Source: Methanocellales archaeon
Lineage (GTDB): Archaea; Halobacteriota; UBA148
Assembly (NCBI GenBank): GCA_028715985.1
Contig: JAQUQR010000001.1
Span: 1-64,000, forward strand
DNA: 64,000 nucleotides
Reading direction: 5' to 3'
Shown piece after piece: positions 25,630 to 36,349 of the stretch. The notes beneath the pieces were generated by a model. That model worked only from the letters and a program-made list of their open reading frames with translations, made no database searches and was not told where the DNA came from. A program made the position numbers and the translations under genes. The stretch's first letter is position 1. Every line of letters begins with the position of its first letter.

Positions 25630-26361
25630 TCACAATAACCTCAATAAAATAACAAGTGAAATTCCTAAAATTAAAGAAAAAATTGTGGAATGATCTTCTG
25701 ATTTGCCGCATGAATTTGGAATGATTTCATCGCTTGTAATATATATCATTAAGCCAGCAGTAGCTCCTATAATTAGTCCAACCAAAGATGTGGAAATGCG
25801 GGTATACACCAAGTTAGCGATTAGTAGTCCTATTAAAATTGGGATTGCTGTCGACGACGAAACCAAAAAGGACTTTAACCTTTTTTTAGTACAGTAAAAA
25901 TATGGGGCAGAGGTGCATATTCCTTCAGGAATATTATGGATTGCAATTGCTAAAGCTATGATAACACTTACTTTAGCTGTTGAAACAGCTCCAATGGCTA
26001 TGGCCATTCCTTCAGGGATGTTATGCAAAAATATTCCTGTAATGAGGAACAAGGTCGTTCTTTTTAATTTATGTTCTTGGTCTTGAGAACAAAGTTCTGG
26101 ATGTACGTGGGGGATTAGTTTATCAACGATGTACATAGCAACTGAACCTAAACCAATCCCTAAAAGACACATCTCTTCTGAAGAAAGATGTATGCTTTCG
26201 GGAATAAGCTCTAAAAAAGAAATAGCTAACATCACCCCTCCTGCAAAAGCCAACATATTGTACATGAACTCTTCAGAGGGCTTTTTTAGGACGCCAATTA
26301 ACGATCCTGTTACAGGACCTAAAACTGAAATTGCTATGATGATTAATAATGTGTTATTCAT
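25630..26361 (-). CDS. ZIP-family metal transporter
   Basis: This 243-residue, eight-span transporter has the paired metal-binding helices of the ZIP family: GIFLHNIPEGMAIAIG and IAIHNIPEGICTSAP. A His-containing loop (LIPHVHPELCSQDQEHK) lies between helices 3 and 4. The probable role is uptake of zinc or other divalent cations. It is convergent with the antiporter gene. Confidence 0.9.
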   Translation of the reverse strand: MNNTLLIIIAISVLGPVTGSLIGVLKKPSEEFMYNMLAFAGGVMLAISFLELIPESIHLSSEEMCLLGIGLGSVAMYIVDKLIPHVHPELCSQDQEHKLKRTTLFLITGIFLHNIPEGMAIAIGAVSTAKVSVIIALAIAIHNIPEGICTSAPYFYCTKKRLKSFLVSSSTAIPILIGLLIANLVYTRISTSLVGLIIGATAGLMIYITSDEIIPNSCGKSEDHSTIFSLILGISLVILLRLL

Positions 26362-26634
26362 TTTTCAACTCTAATAAAAAGATTAAACTGCATATAAGCT
26401 TTATCAAAACTTTCTCTGAGTTTTTGAGACTATTTTGTAGTGGATTTAGTCTTTCTGGTACGGGATATAATCTATATATTAAAGGGCGTTTTCTTCCACG
26501 GAAAGATTTAAGGTGCAATTAATATTGTATTATAGAGTATCAATATTACATAATGAAAAATAGGACCTAAAGCTCTGAATAAGTATTGTGTTGAAATGAA
26601 CATTGTTAGGCACATTTGCTATGGGGATATACAA

Positions 26635-27151
26635 ATGAGTAAAACAGAAGAAAACCTAAAAGCTGCTTTTGCGGGTGAAAGTCAGGCTAGAAATAAGTAT
26701 CTTTTTTTTTGCAGAGGTTGCAAGAAACGAGGGTTATCACTATATAGCGAAAATATTCGAGGAAACGGCACTTAATGAGATGCAACACGCAAAAGACGAA
26801 TTTAAGCGTTTGGGGGGCATCGGGGATACAAAAGCAAATCTTAAGGAAGCGGCTGAAGGGGAACGTTATGAAGCCTCTGATATGTATCCAACATTTGCCA
26901 AGGAAGCCGAGGAGGAAGGGAACAAAGAGGCTGCAATGCTGTTTAAGCAAATAAGGAAAGTCGAAGCAGAGCATGAGGCACGCTATAAAAAGCTATTGGA
27001 GATGGTGGAAAAAGGCACTGTGTTCAAAAGGGATACGCCGATAAAGTGGAGATGTTCGAAGTGTGGATACGTGTATGAGGGAACAGAACCACCGGCAAAG
27101 TGCCCATGTTGTGGATATCCACGTGAATACTATGAGCCAGAGGAATTTTAG
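26635..27151 (+). pseudogene. Rubrerythrin, frameshifted in a T-run
   Basis: The ATG at 26635 opens the rubrerythrin N-terminus MSKTEENLKAAFAGESQARNKY in one frame. A run of nine T at 26702-26710 then breaks the frame. With eight T it would continue LFFAEVARNEGYHYIAKIFE, through the second di-iron ligand set (AEHEARY) to the C-terminal rubredoxin-like domain with CSKCGYVYEG and CPCCGYPREYY. Repaired, it is about 171 residues, normal for the family of peroxide-reducing di-iron proteins. The shift may be a sequencing error, phase variation or true inactivation. The downstream frame alone lacks the first ligand helix. Confidence 0.85.
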
Positions 27152-27159
27152 TTTAATTC

Positions 27160-27585
27160 TTATTTTTTCTCACTCAATTTAGAGGAAGTCCAACCCCCCA
27201 GTAAGGCAAACATCCCATAAATTAGCAAGGTTATAAGTCCATTAATCAATGAAAGAATTGTTAGATTGATCAAAAAATGATTTTGCGGAAATGGCATGTT
27301 TGCTAAATAAGGCATAACGGAAAGTGGAATCAACCATATCATCCCGACAAAACAGAATATTCCAATAATGAAAACTTGTTTGAGATTGAATTTATTTTTT
27401 GTTGCGTTCCATCCTGCGATGAAGGTAATCAAACCAGAAAATATGCCAAGCGGATTGTAAGCTAATTGCGACATTATTTTTAGTTGAACTGATGAGAATA
27501 TCCCAAGACTCACAATAAATACGGCTATTATATGCTTCCACGAGAATTTCAAATATTCATTGAAGGATTTATCAAACATTTTCAT
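27160..27585 (-). CDS. Small membrane protein, unknown
   Basis: This 141-residue protein has four predicted membrane helices (first WKHIIAVFIVSLGIFSSV, last LINGLITLLIYGMFALLGG) with short loops. No family is recognised. The sequence is AT-rich. The frame begins MKMFDKSF; the second ATG is two codons later. It lies convergent to rubrerythrin. Confidence 0.55.
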   Translation of the reverse strand: MKMFDKSFNEYLKFSWKHIIAVFIVSLGIFSSVQLKIMSQLAYNPLGIFSGLITFIAGWNATKNKFNLKQVFIIGIFCFVGMIWLIPLSVMPYLANMPFPQNHFLINLTILSLINGLITLLIYGMFALLGGWTSSKLSEKK

Positions 27586-27921
27586 GTTGTAACTGTTTAC
27601 TTCTTTATTATATAAATTTCCGGCAAACCCCTCTTTGGGGGCGATTTCTGCTTTTCTATTCTATATATCTGCTAACTTCCTTATTCATCTTTTACGGCTC
27701 TCCATATAGTTTAATTCTTATTTTTAATGTATTTAAAGGGTTCAAAAGTCTTTGGGCAATTTAACTTAGCATCCATATTAAGAGAAGTTTTTGATAAGAA
27801 GTGGGGTAAAATTTGGGTGAAAGGAGGGTATGAAGGAAACCTTTAGAGTAGGGGCTCACCCAACTGAAACCGTTTAATTCGTGTTATCCTAATCCGCCCT
27901 TAAGAAGTGGGGGTGGGTAGT
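27586..27921. other. AT-rich intergenic region
   Basis: About 335 bases with no gene that can be supported. A short hairpin-forming stretch (ACCCCTCTTTGGGGGC) lies near 27628-27643. A 19-base direct repeat, TAGTTTAATTCTTATTTTT, occurs at 27707-27725 and again at 27149-27167 across the rubrerythrin stop. A GC-richer patch precedes the next gene. Confidence 0.5.
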
Positions 27922-28959
27922 ATGACGCAGGACGGCTGCACAAATACGGAAAGAATTATATGTCTTACTAAGGTTACTTATTATGATATGGTGGAATTAC
28001 CGTTTATTGTGAATTTTATTGCAGAATCTGCTTTTGCATTTGTCTTTGTACCTTTCTTTTTAGGAATGATGCCCCCTATACATTCGAAATCTATTTTTAA
28101 AGGTCTATTTGGGATGATATTTCTTTTCCTTTTTTTTGCAAGAAAATTCAGTTTTAATTTTTTTATAGATACCTCTATTTTTATAGTTTTCATAATTTAT
28201 GGAATTATGGTTCTTGTGCCCATGATTAAGTACAAAGGAAAAATGTACGCCATTGAAGAGTATCAAAAGAAACCTCAAAAACCAAAATATGGTCTTAATG
28301 ATACTATAAAAAGGATTAATAACTTTATTTATGTTGCTTTGTTGGCTTGTCTGTTTTTGCTAATCTCAGTTTTTGTTGGTGCTAAAGACATAACGACTCT
28401 TTTTGGGATTATTTTTTTGCTAAGCATATTAGTAATTATGGGAAATCATTTTATGAATGGTCATATTAAAGATACAACTAATATCGATCCTAAAAAAATT
28501 AAAGTCAATTTGTTAACTCTTATGAGTTTAACTCTAATGCTCTCTTTGATGATATTATTCGTTCTTTTATTTAATGTTAGCAAATATTTTCCAACACTGT
28601 TAGATTCTTTTCCATTTATTGCATTTTTAGTTGCTGTTCCACCATTATATATCTCAAATTATCTGTTGGAACGTTCGAGATTGACCTTTTTCAGAGATCG
28701 AGATGTAGCAAAAATTTTTATTTCCAATATTCTACATTATTCAATAATTTCTGTAGTTATTATAATTATTTTATCAGATATCCCCGTTGCTTTAAGTGTG
28801 CTAAAAGGACAGAATGTAAGTAAAATGATCTATTGGGTCATTGGATTTGTATTTTTTATTACTCAAGCTTTAACGATAATTCTCAAGAAATCTCTTTTAT
28901 TTGGACTAGAATCAAAAATTATTAATTTATCTACCTTAAAAAGTCTGGCGTCCGAGTAA
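27922..28959 (+). CDS. Polytopic membrane protein, unknown
   Basis: This 345-residue protein has about eight to nine hydrophobic helices split by a cytosolic-looking loop near residues 80-105 (KYKGKMYAIEEYQKKPQKPK). No family is recognised. ATG 27922 follows GGGTGGGTAG; an ATG at 27988 just before the first helix is another possible start. Strong AT bias and lack of relatives among neighbours suggest recent acquisition. Confidence 0.55.
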   Translation: MTQDGCTNTERIICLTKVTYYDMVELPFIVNFIAESAFAFVFVPFFLGMMPPIHSKSIFKGLFGMIFLFLFFARKFSFNFFIDTSIFIVFIIYGIMVLVPMIKYKGKMYAIEEYQKKPQKPKYGLNDTIKRINNFIYVALLACLFLLISVFVGAKDITTLFGIIFLLSILVIMGNHFMNGHIKDTTNIDPKKIKVNLLTLMSLTLMLSLMILFVLLFNVSKYFPTLLDSFPFIAFLVAVPPLYISNYLLERSRLTFFRDRDVAKIFISNILHYSIISVVIIIILSDIPVALSVLKGQNVSKMIYWVIGFVFFITQALTIILKKSLLFGLESKIINLSTLKSLASE

Positions 28960-29009
28960 TATTTTGCCTAACAACTATTAATCGAGATAATTATTCGCTT
29001 TATATATAG

Positions 29010-29038
29010 ATTTCAGAGTTAAGATGCATTTCTGAAAT
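29010..29038. promoter_or_regulatory. Inverted repeat near the purB promoter
   Basis: ATTTCAGA and its exact complement TCTGAAAT are separated by 13 bases. The TATA-like CTTTATATATA lies immediately upstream at 28998-29008. The repeat could be an operator for the purB-gat-topA operon or a stem in its leader, or a terminator of the upstream gene. Confidence 0.3.
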
Positions 29039-29133
29039 TATTTTTCATCCCCATCCATACTTTAATAAAATCCACTGAGAATAAGGGTAAATACTTTAAT
29101 CATCAGAGGAAATAGCTTTTTCAGGAGATCATT

Positions 29134-30468
29134 ATGGCAATTCATCCAATTGAGTACCGATATGGCACGCCAGAGATGAAAAAAATCTGGACCGAAGAGG
29201 TGAGGCTGCGGAAGTTTCTTGAGGTGGAGGCTGCACTGGCAAGGGCAGAAGCGGATGTCGGGCTGATACCAAAAGAAGCCGCAAATACGATTGCTGCCAA
29301 CTTAAGCAAGGTCAAAGTTCCCAGGGTCAAAGAGATCGAAGATGAGATCGGGCATGACATGATGGCTGTTGTGCTCGCGCTTGCAGAGCAGTGTGGTGAT
29401 GCCGGCGAGTGGATTCACTTTGGTGCGACCTCAAATGACGTATCGGATACTGCGCTTGCTCTGCAACTGAGAGACGGAATCGATATACTAGAGAGAAAAT
29501 TAAAAGGATTGAAGGGCGTATTGGTGAATCTGGCTTTGGAGCACAAGCATACCATCTGTGTATCCCGAACCCATGGTCAGATTGGGGTTCCCACTACGTA
29601 CGGGCTCCGCTTTGCCATCTGGGCATCCGAGGTGGGTCGACATCTTCAACGCTTGAATCAATTGAAGCCAAGAATTCTGGTTGGTCAGATGAGCGGTGCA
29701 GCGGGCACCGGAGCTGCGTTCTCTCCTTTTTATATGGGGGTCAGGGATAAAACGATGCAGTACCTTGGATTGGGCACAGTTGACGTCTCGAATCAGCTCA
29801 TACAGCGTGATCGATACGCAGAGCTTGTGATGTTTTTGGCAAATGTGGCAACTACGCTTGATAAAATCGGAATCGCCTTGAGAACTCTTCAGAGGAGCGA
29901 GATTGCTGAGGTCGAAGAAAGCTTTGGATCCAGGCAAGTGGGCTCATCTACGATGCCCCATAAGCGCAATCCTATTAAGGCAGAGCAAGTATGTGGCTTG
30001 GCCAGGGTCATCAGGGCACAAGTCGAGCCCTCCTTGCTGAACAACACGCTGTGGGATGAACGCGACCTGACGAACTCCTCCTGCGAGCGAATCCTATTCC
30101 CGGAGGTCATGATACTGACAGATCACACGATCGATACCATGGTAAAAATCCTGCAGAATCTTCAATTACATCCTGAAAATATTCGGAAAAATCTTGACCT
30201 GCTGAAAGGAGTGAACATGTCCGAGGCAGTGATGATCGGATTGGCGAAGCGGGTTGGTAGGCAGCGGGCGCACGACCTCCTCAGAACATGTGCGATGAAT
30301 GCCCGCAAGACAGGTAAGCATATGGCAGATGCGCTCCTTGAAGACGAAGAGATCATTAAGCACCTTTCCCCAAGTGAAATCGAGCATCTGATGAATCCAG
30401 AAAATTACATTGGCGCTGCAGTGGAGCAGGTTGAGCTGGTGGCGAAAAAGTTAAGAGATGAACCATGA
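29134..30468 (+). CDS. purB: Adenylosuccinate lyase
   Basis: This 444-residue enzyme acts twice in purine synthesis, splitting fumarate from SAICAR and from adenylosuccinate. It has the superfamily signature GSSTMPHKRNPIKAEQ (about residues 270-285), the first conserved region GATSNDVSDTALALQ and the active-site SRTHGQ. A Shine-Dalgarno (AGGAGAT) precedes the ATG. It begins the operon with gatC, gatA, gatB and topA and overlaps gatC by four bases. Confidence 0.96.
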   Translation: MAIHPIEYRYGTPEMKKIWTEEVRLRKFLEVEAALARAEADVGLIPKEAANTIAANLSKVKVPRVKEIEDEIGHDMMAVVLALAEQCGDAGEWIHFGATSNDVSDTALALQLRDGIDILERKLKGLKGVLVNLALEHKHTICVSRTHGQIGVPTTYGLRFAIWASEVGRHLQRLNQLKPRILVGQMSGAAGTGAAFSPFYMGVRDKTMQYLGLGTVDVSNQLIQRDRYAELVMFLANVATTLDKIGIALRTLQRSEIAEVEESFGSRQVGSSTMPHKRNPIKAEQVCGLARVIRAQVEPSLLNNTLWDERDLTNSSCERILFPEVMILTDHTIDTMVKILQNLQLHPENIRKNLDLLKGVNMSEAVMIGLAKRVGRQRAHDLLRTCAMNARKTGKHMADALLEDEEIIKHLSPSEIEHLMNPENYIGAAVEQVELVAKKLRDEP

Positions 30469-30743
30469 TCACTGAGGAAACCGTAGATCACCTTGGTTGG
30501 TTGGCAAGGATAAAGCTGACTGAGGAACAAAAAGAGAAGTTCACAGATCAGCTGAACTCGATACTAGGTTATTTTGAGAAGCTGGATGAGGTTGAGGCAG
30601 ATGTTCCCCCCACCCATCATGTGTTGGGGCTTACGAACGTTTTTCGAGATGATGTAGCTGGGCAGTCGATCAGCCAGGAAGAAGCACTTGGCAATGCGCC
30701 CAAGAAGGAAAGAGGGTACTTCAAAGGCCCAAGGATAGTGTAG
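30465..30743 (+). CDS. gatC: Asp/Glu-tRNA amidotransferase subunit C
   Basis: This 92-residue structural subunit wraps around GatA in the heterotrimer. Family pattern: VDHLGWLARIKLTEEQKEKF at the N-terminus, LNSILGYFEKLDEV, and a C-terminal FKGPRIV tail. It starts in an ATGA overlap with purB; gatA begins one base past its stop. Confidence 0.93.
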   Translation: MITEETVDHLGWLARIKLTEEQKEKFTDQLNSILGYFEKLDEVEADVPPTHHVLGLTNVFRDDVAGQSISQEEALGNAPKKERGYFKGPRIV

Positions 30744-30744
30744 C

Positions 30745-32139
30745 ATGAACGTCGATGGTCTACGAGAAATGCTCCAGAGCGGGAAGTCTGCGGAGGAATT
30801 GCTTCACTCCATCTTTGACAAAATCGAGCGCAGCAAACTGAATGCGTTCGTCACCCTCGCAAAGGAGAGCGCATTGGAAGAGGCAAGAAGGGCGGACAAA
30901 CATGGCGCGAAAGGAATGCTCGGAGGGATCCCGATCGGAATCAAGGATTCCATCTCCACCAAGGGCATACAAACCACCTGTTGCTCAAAAATTCTGGAGG
31001 GGTACATCCCTCCATATGATGCGCATGTAATTGAGCGATTGAAGGCAGAGGGCGCAATCATCATCGGCAAAACGAACATGGACGAATTTGCAATGGGAAC
31101 CTCCACTGAAACCAGCTGTTTCGGCCCCACCAGAAATCCATGGGACCTGAACAGAGTGCCGGGAGGCTCTTCCGGCGGAAGCGCCGCAGCCGTGGCAGGT
31201 GGAGAAATCCCTCTTGCACTTGGCTCGGATACCGGCGGCTCAGTTCGATGTCCTGCATCTTTTTGCGGCGTGGTGGGATTGAAGCCCACTTATGGCTCGG
31301 TTTCCAGATATGGACTGATCGCATATGCCAACTCCTTGGAGCAAATCGGTCCTTTTGCTGGCAATGTAAAGGACGTTGCGCTGCTCTTAGACGCAATCTC
31401 AGGCTACGACCCAAGAGATTCGACTTCTGTGGCTAAAAAGTGTGAATACCTGAAAGAACTCAGGGATGATGTCTCTGATGTGAAGATAGGCGTTCCCAAG
31501 GAGTTCTTCGGCGAAGGCATCGATGAAAAAGTGGAAAAAGCGGTATGGAGCGGTATCACGGCTCTGGAGGACGGGGGGGCCTCCTACACAGAAATCAGCT
31601 TGCCTCACACCAAATATTCCCTGGCAGCTTACTACATAATTGCGATGAGTGAAGCCTCATCCAACCTAGCACGATTCGATGGCCTTAGGTACGGTCTTCG
31701 TCTGGGAAAGGACAAGGATTGGCATACCACTTTTTCAGAGATCAAAGCCCAGGGTTTTGGTGAAGAAGTGAAGCGAAGGATACTCTTGGGAACATATGCG
31801 TTATCGGCCGGTTATTATGGGAAGTATTATCTCAAAGCGCTAAAAGTGCGCACTTTGATAAAGCGCGACTTTGAATCCGCTCTGAAGGATACGAATGTGT
31901 TGATAACGCCGACCATGCCTTTCCCTGCATTCAAGATAGGTGAGAAAATGGGGGAGCCCTTGGCATTGTACCTGGCAGACGTAAACACCGTTCCCATAAA
32001 TTTGGCAGGGGTGCCTTCCATATCTGTCCCATGTGGATTTGCAGGAAAACTGCCGATCGGCATGCAGATCATTGGGCGCCATTTCGATGAAGCCACAATC
32101 TTGCGAACCGCATATGCTTTTGAGCGGGGGATGACATGA
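30745..32139 (+). CDS. gatA: Asp/Glu-tRNA amidotransferase subunit A
   Basis: This 464-residue glutaminase subunit has the amidase-signature triad: the Lys in [14 protein letters not shown], then [14 protein letters not shown] and [16 protein letters not shown], which carry the catalytic serines. It supplies ammonia to GatB for converting Asp-tRNA(Asn), and possibly Glu-tRNA(Gln), to the amide. In archaea GatDE usually handles Gln, so Asn-tRNA is the likelier role here. Confidence 0.96.
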   Translation: MNVDGLREMLQSGKSAEELLHSIFDKIERSKLNAFVTLAKESALEEARRADKHGAKGMLGGIPIGIKDSISTKGIQTTCCSKILEGYIPPYDAHVIERLKAEGAIIIGKTNMDEFAMGTSTETSCFGPTRNPWDLNRVPGGSSGGSAAAVAGGEIPLALGSDTGGSVRCPASFCGVVGLKPTYGSVSRYGLIAYANSLEQIGPFAGNVKDVALLLDAISGYDPRDSTSVAKKCEYLKELRDDVSDVKIGVPKEFFGEGIDEKVEKAVWSGITALEDGGASYTEISLPHTKYSLAAYYIIAMSEASSNLARFDGLRYGLRLGKDKDWHTTFSEIKAQGFGEEVKRRILLGTYALSAGYYGKYYLKALKVRTLIKRDFESALKDTNVLITPTMPFPAFKIGEKMGEPLALYLADVNTVPINLAGVPSISVPCGFAGKLPIGMQIIGRHFDEATILRTAYAFERGMT

Positions 32140-32140
32140 A

Positions 32141-33571
32141 ATGAAAGAGGTCATCATCGGCTTGGAGGTCCATGTACAACTGAACAAGCTAAGATCCAAG
32201 CTTTTTTGTTCCTGTTCTACGCAATATCATGACTCTGAGCCTGATACTCATACCTGTCCCGTTTGCTTGGGGCTGCCAGGGGCTTTGCCTGTTACAAATG
32301 GGAAAGCTGTTGATAATGCGATCAAAGTCGCATTGGCTTTGAACTGCAACATAGAAGAATGGACTATGTTCTATCGGAAAAACTACTATTATCCCGATCT
32401 GGTCAAGGGCTTCCAGATATCCCAATATGATTACCCCATTGCGACCAACGGCAGTATCAGTCTGGATACGGAAGATGGCGAAAGGGCCATCAGGATCAAG
32501 AGAGTTCACATGGAGGAAGACCCAGGCAGATTGGTTCACGTAGGCACGATAGACAAGTCTAAATATTCGCTTATTGACTACAATAGGTCTGGTGTGGCCT
32601 TGTTGGAAGTGGTGACGGAACCAGACTTGCGTACGCCAAAAGAGGCCAGATTATTTTTGAACAAGTTGAAAAACATCCTGGAATATCTGGATGTGTTTGA
32701 TAGCTCTCTGGAAGGTTCGCTTAGGGTAGATGCCAACGTATCTATAGCAGGAGGGAAACGGGCAGAGATAAAGAATATCTCCTCCTATAAGGGAGTTGAG
32801 AAGGCTTTATTGTTCGAAATCGTGCGCCAGAATAATCTGGTGAGGAGGGGGGTTAAAGTGGTGCAGGAGACGCGTCACTTCGATGAAGTGCGCGGTATCA
32901 CGATCTCGCTTAGGACGAAAGAGGGAGAAGAGGACTACCGATACTTTCCTGAGCCGGATTTAGTTCCGATTACCATAAGGGATAGGGTGGATGACATCAA
33001 GAAGACCTTACCGGAATTGCCGGATGCCAAGCGCCAGAGATTCGCTCTTCAGTATGGTATCTCGGATAATCACGCTAAAGTGCTTATATCCGAGCTGGGG
33101 TTGGCCAATTTCTTTGAGACCGTCGCAACTGAGGTGGATGCAAACTTAAGCGCAACATGGATAGCAGACGTCTTGAAAGGAGAATTGAACTACCGCGATC
33201 TGGATATAAGCGCATTTTCACCCGCTCACATGGTCCAAATCTTGCAAATGCTGAAAAAAGACACGATCACGGAAAAAGGCGCAGTGCAGGTCATACGAAC
33301 GCTACTTGATGAGGGAGGGACTCCATCAGAGATCGTCAAACGTAAGGGCTTGCTGAAGATTGCGGCAGATGTCAGCGAAAATGCTGTCTTTGAGGTCCTA
33401 GCGGAGAATCCTGCCGCTGTTCAGGATTATCACGATGGCAAAGATGAAGCGTTGAATTTCCTGGTGGGGCAGGTTATGAAAAAAACTCGCGGAAGGGCAG
33501 ATCCCAGAACTGTTAGCAAATTGCTCAAGGAGAAATTACAAAATGCACCTGATAATCACCGAGAAGCATAG
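32141..33571 (+). CDS. gatB: Asp/Glu-tRNA amidotransferase subunit B
   Basis: This 476-residue subunit activates the tRNA-bound acid with ATP and transfers ammonia. The N-terminal [11 protein letters not shown], the zinc-site cysteines CSCS and CPVC (residues 24-45), and [10 protein letters not shown] with [17 protein letters not shown] are typical. A C-terminal YqeY-like tRNA-binding domain covers about the last 140 residues. It overlaps topA by 29 bases. Confidence 0.96.
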   Translation: MKEVIIGLEVHVQLNKLRSKLFCSCSTQYHDSEPDTHTCPVCLGLPGALPVTNGKAVDNAIKVALALNCNIEEWTMFYRKNYYYPDLVKGFQISQYDYPIATNGSISLDTEDGERAIRIKRVHMEEDPGRLVHVGTIDKSKYSLIDYNRSGVALLEVVTEPDLRTPKEARLFLNKLKNILEYLDVFDSSLEGSLRVDANVSIAGGKRAEIKNISSYKGVEKALLFEIVRQNNLVRRGVKVVQETRHFDEVRGITISLRTKEGEEDYRYFPEPDLVPITIRDRVDDIKKTLPELPDAKRQRFALQYGISDNHAKVLISELGLANFFETVATEVDANLSATWIADVLKGELNYRDLDISAFSPAHMVQILQMLKKDTITEKGAVQVIRTLLDEGGTPSEIVKRKGLLKIAADVSENAVFEVLAENPAAVQDYHDGKDEALNFLVGQVMKKTRGRADPRTVSKLLKEKLQNAPDNHREA

Positions 33572-35546
33572 CACAGCGAAGAGAATCGCGGCTATACTTT
33601 CCGAAAAGAAACTGAAGAAAGAGAGGATCAGCGGCGTTGATACCTATAAATTCAACGAAACGGTTGTGATGGGTCTATCTGGCCATATACTGGAAGTGGA
33701 TTTCCCCAAGGAGTATAACAACTGGCAAAAGACGGACCTGAAGGAACTTATCTATGCTCAGATACGCACTTCACCCACACATGCTAATATGGTCACTGCG
33801 CTTCGAAAGCTCGGGAAAGAGGCGAAGCATCTTACCATTGCCACCGACTACGACAGGGAAGGCGAGCTTATCGGTGTCGAGGCGCTGAAGGTGATACAGA
33901 AGATAAATCCCGATGTTCCAGCAGATCGGGTTCATTACAGCACCATAACCCCCGCAGAGATAAAGCAGGCATTTGCATCCCCGACAAAGATAGATTTTAA
34001 CCTGGCTGCAGCAGGTGAATCCCGTCAGATCATAGACCTGGTATGGGGCGCAGTGCTGACCCGTTTTGTCTCGCTCAGTTCAGGAAGGCTCGGCGACAAG
34101 TTCCTTTCCGTGGGGCGGGTCCAGTCACCAACTCTTGCCCTACTGGTAAGCAGGGAAAAGGAAAGGGATGCTTTCGTACCCGTACCCTACTGGGAAATCT
34201 ATGTGATACTGGCAAACAGCGGGGAATTCGAGGCACAGCATAAGAAGGGAAGATTCCTGGATAAAGCTGAAGCTGCAGCGGTTCATGCAAAGCTCGGAAA
34301 GACAGGACTCGTTAAAAGCATCGAAACGGGAAAACGAAGCGAGAAGCCTCCCACCCCCTTCAATACGACAGAGTTCCTGAGAGCAGCAAGCGCTTTAGGG
34401 ATATCTCCGGCAAATGCCATGCGGATAGCAGAGTATCTGTATGTCAACGGTTTTATCTCGTACCCCCGTACCGACAATACCGTTTATCCCGCCACGCTTG
34501 ATACCAAGGGCATCATGGCCTCATTTTTGAACACGGAGTTCCATGAGTATGCGCAGAAACTCCTCAAAGGGAAGCTGACGCCCACAAGAGGCAAGAAGGA
34601 GACCACTGACCACCCGCCAATACACCCGGCGACTCCTGTTAAACGAAGCGAACTCCGAGAGCATGAGTGGAAAGTATACGAACTGATCGTGCGACGATTC
34701 TTTGCGACGTTTGCAGGCGAAACAAAGTGGGAGACCCTTGCAGTGACCGTGGATATAAGCGGCGAAGATTTTGGAGCGAACGGCGCAAGGATGATTGAGC
34801 CGGGATGGCGATGGTATTATCCCTATAATGCCCCCGAGGACAGACTCCTTCCTCAGCTCAAGGAAGGACAGGTTCTGACGGTCAAAGAAACGAACCTTGC
34901 AGGGAAAGAAACGCAGCCCCCCTCAAGATACGGGCAGGGGCATCTGATCAAGATAATGGAAGATATGGGGCTGGGCACTAAATCCACGCGCCATGAAATA
35001 ATCTCAAAACTGTACTCCAGAGCGTATGTCGTGGGTAACCCCATACAGCCTACAAGAACGGCATATGCTGTGATCGAAGCGCTCGAGAAGTACGCAAATA
35101 CCATCACAAAGCCTGAGATGACTTCCAGGCTTGAGAAGGACATGGACAGAATCGCCGATGGCACGATCGATGAAGAGAGCGTTGTCCAGGAATCCAGGGA
35201 GATGCTTGATGCACTATTTGAAAAATTAAACGGAAGCAAAGAGCACGTGTCCAGGACCCTCCAAGAGGGATTGAGAGAGGATAAGATAGTGGGCAAGTGC
35301 CCGGATTGCGGCTCCGATCTCATTATACTAAGGTCCAGAAGGGGCCGTTTTATAGGCTGCACAGGCTATCCGGATTGCTCGTTCTCCCTTCCTTTGCCAA
35401 AGAGCGGAAGCATAATAGTGACAAGCAAAGAGTGCGACGAGCACGGTCTTCACCATTTAAGGATCGTCACCAAAGGGCGCAGGCCATGGGACCTGGGGTG
35501 CCCCCATTGCAACTACATCGAGTGGCAGAAGTCGAAGAAAGAATGA
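33543..35546 (+). CDS. topA: DNA topoisomerase I (type IA)
   Basis: This 667-residue enzyme relaxes negatively supercoiled DNA. The N-terminal Toprim region has [14 protein letters not shown] and the acidic [11 protein letters not shown]. The catalytic tyrosine is Tyr307 in [34 protein letters not shown] is the conserved late motif. Two C-terminal zinc-ribbon-like segments follow, [13 protein letters not shown] (about residue 586 on) and [12 protein letters not shown]. The start lies inside gatB, so translation is probably coupled. Confidence 0.95.
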   Translation: MHLIITEKHSTAKRIAAILSEKKLKKERISGVDTYKFNETVVMGLSGHILEVDFPKEYNNWQKTDLKELIYAQIRTSPTHANMVTALRKLGKEAKHLTIATDYDREGELIGVEALKVIQKINPDVPADRVHYSTITPAEIKQAFASPTKIDFNLAAAGESRQIIDLVWGAVLTRFVSLSSGRLGDKFLSVGRVQSPTLALLVSREKERDAFVPVPYWEIYVILANSGEFEAQHKKGRFLDKAEAAAVHAKLGKTGLVKSIETGKRSEKPPTPFNTTEFLRAASALGISPANAMRIAEYLYVNGFISYPRTDNTVYPATLDTKGIMASFLNTEFHEYAQKLLKGKLTPTRGKKETTDHPPIHPATPVKRSELREHEWKVYELIVRRFFATFAGETKWETLAVTVDISGEDFGANGARMIEPGWRWYYPYNAPEDRLLPQLKEGQVLTVKETNLAGKETQPPSRYGQGHLIKIMEDMGLGTKSTRHEIISKLYSRAYVVGNPIQPTRTAYAVIEALEKYANTITKPEMTSRLEKDMDRIADGTIDEESVVQESREMLDALFEKLNGSKEHVSRTLQEGLREDKIVGKCPDCGSDLIILRSRRGRFIGCTGYPDCSFSLPLPKSGSIIVTSKECDEHGLHHLRIVTKGRRPWDLGCPHCNYIEWQKSKKE

Positions 35547-35584
35547 GAATTACGTTAAAACGTTGTTATGTTCAATTGTCGAGC

Positions 35585-36331
35585 TTAACGGAGAGCTACC
35601 TTTAGAATCAAATTCCCAATTGATTCTAACTCTTTTGAAGAAAATTTGATTTTTGATTCTTTATTTTGGAGATAATCATATAATTCTTCAACTTTCAGTA
35701 CAGTAACGGTTGGCTCATTTAATTTCAAATTAACATTGGGGTTTGTAAAAACAACAATTCCTTCGACCCATATTTTTAATGGATTTCTGAATATGTTTTT
35801 CTGCGATTCTATCAGTTGTTTTAATTTTACTGCATTTCCTTTAACTTGTTTACTAGGGCTCCCGATATCATAATCTCTCGGTTCTTTCCAATACGGTCTT
35901 CCTCGCATACTTATTGTAAAACCACCCTCATAATGTCTGTGCCATTCATCACCATCACAAATAATCTCTCCTTCATAGTTTTTGGTCTCGATTACAAAAA
36001 TCCCCTTTGGGCAAAGGAGAATGTGATCAACGTTCCCGTATCTTTCTGGTAGCATTACATCGTTGATTAAGTAATGACCGTCATCTAAATTCCGAAGCAT
36101 ATCAATAACTATTTTTTCTCCAACTAACCCAACGCTATACTTTGTGTATTGTACCAAGAAATATCCGCCAATCACCATAATATAACCAGAAATACACACA
36201 AAAATAAAGTTTGCAAACATAAAAGAGAAAATCATTCCTAGAATTCCAATTGAGAGAAATACAAATGATGCTTTCGCGTAAAATTCCATTTGTTCTTTAA
36301 GATAATTGCCTTTTTCTTTCAGGATTTTCAT
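35585..36331 (-). CDS. NERD-domain membrane protein
   Basis: This 248-residue protein has two N-terminal membrane helices (about residues 18-65), then a NERD (nuclease-related) domain. Its endonuclease-like core is GNVDHILLCPKGIFVIETKN (the D, E-x-K motif) preceded by GEKIVIDML. The domain is seen in membrane proteins and in some DNA-processing and defence loci; activity is unproven. It is AT-rich relative to the flanking topA and GGGPS genes. A small gene lies 18 bases upstream on the same strand. Confidence 0.75.
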   Translation of the reverse strand: MKILKEKGNYLKEQMEFYAKASFVFLSIGILGMIFSFMFANFIFVCISGYIMVIGGYFLVQYTKYSVGLVGEKIVIDMLRNLDDGHYLINDVMLPERYGNVDHILLCPKGIFVIETKNYEGEIICDGDEWHRHYEGGFTISMRGRPYWKEPRDYDIGSPSKQVKGNAVKLKQLIESQKNIFRNPLKIWVEGIVVFTNPNVNLKLNEPTVTVLKVEELYDYLQNKESKIKFSSKELESIGNLILKVALR

Positions 36332-36349
36332 AGTACAATTTTATTTCCT

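Noticed and set aside
31140-31436. Plus-strand frame inside gatA
   Set aside because: It is Arg/Cys/Trp-rich and out of frame with the well-conserved amidase motifs. It is a shadow frame.
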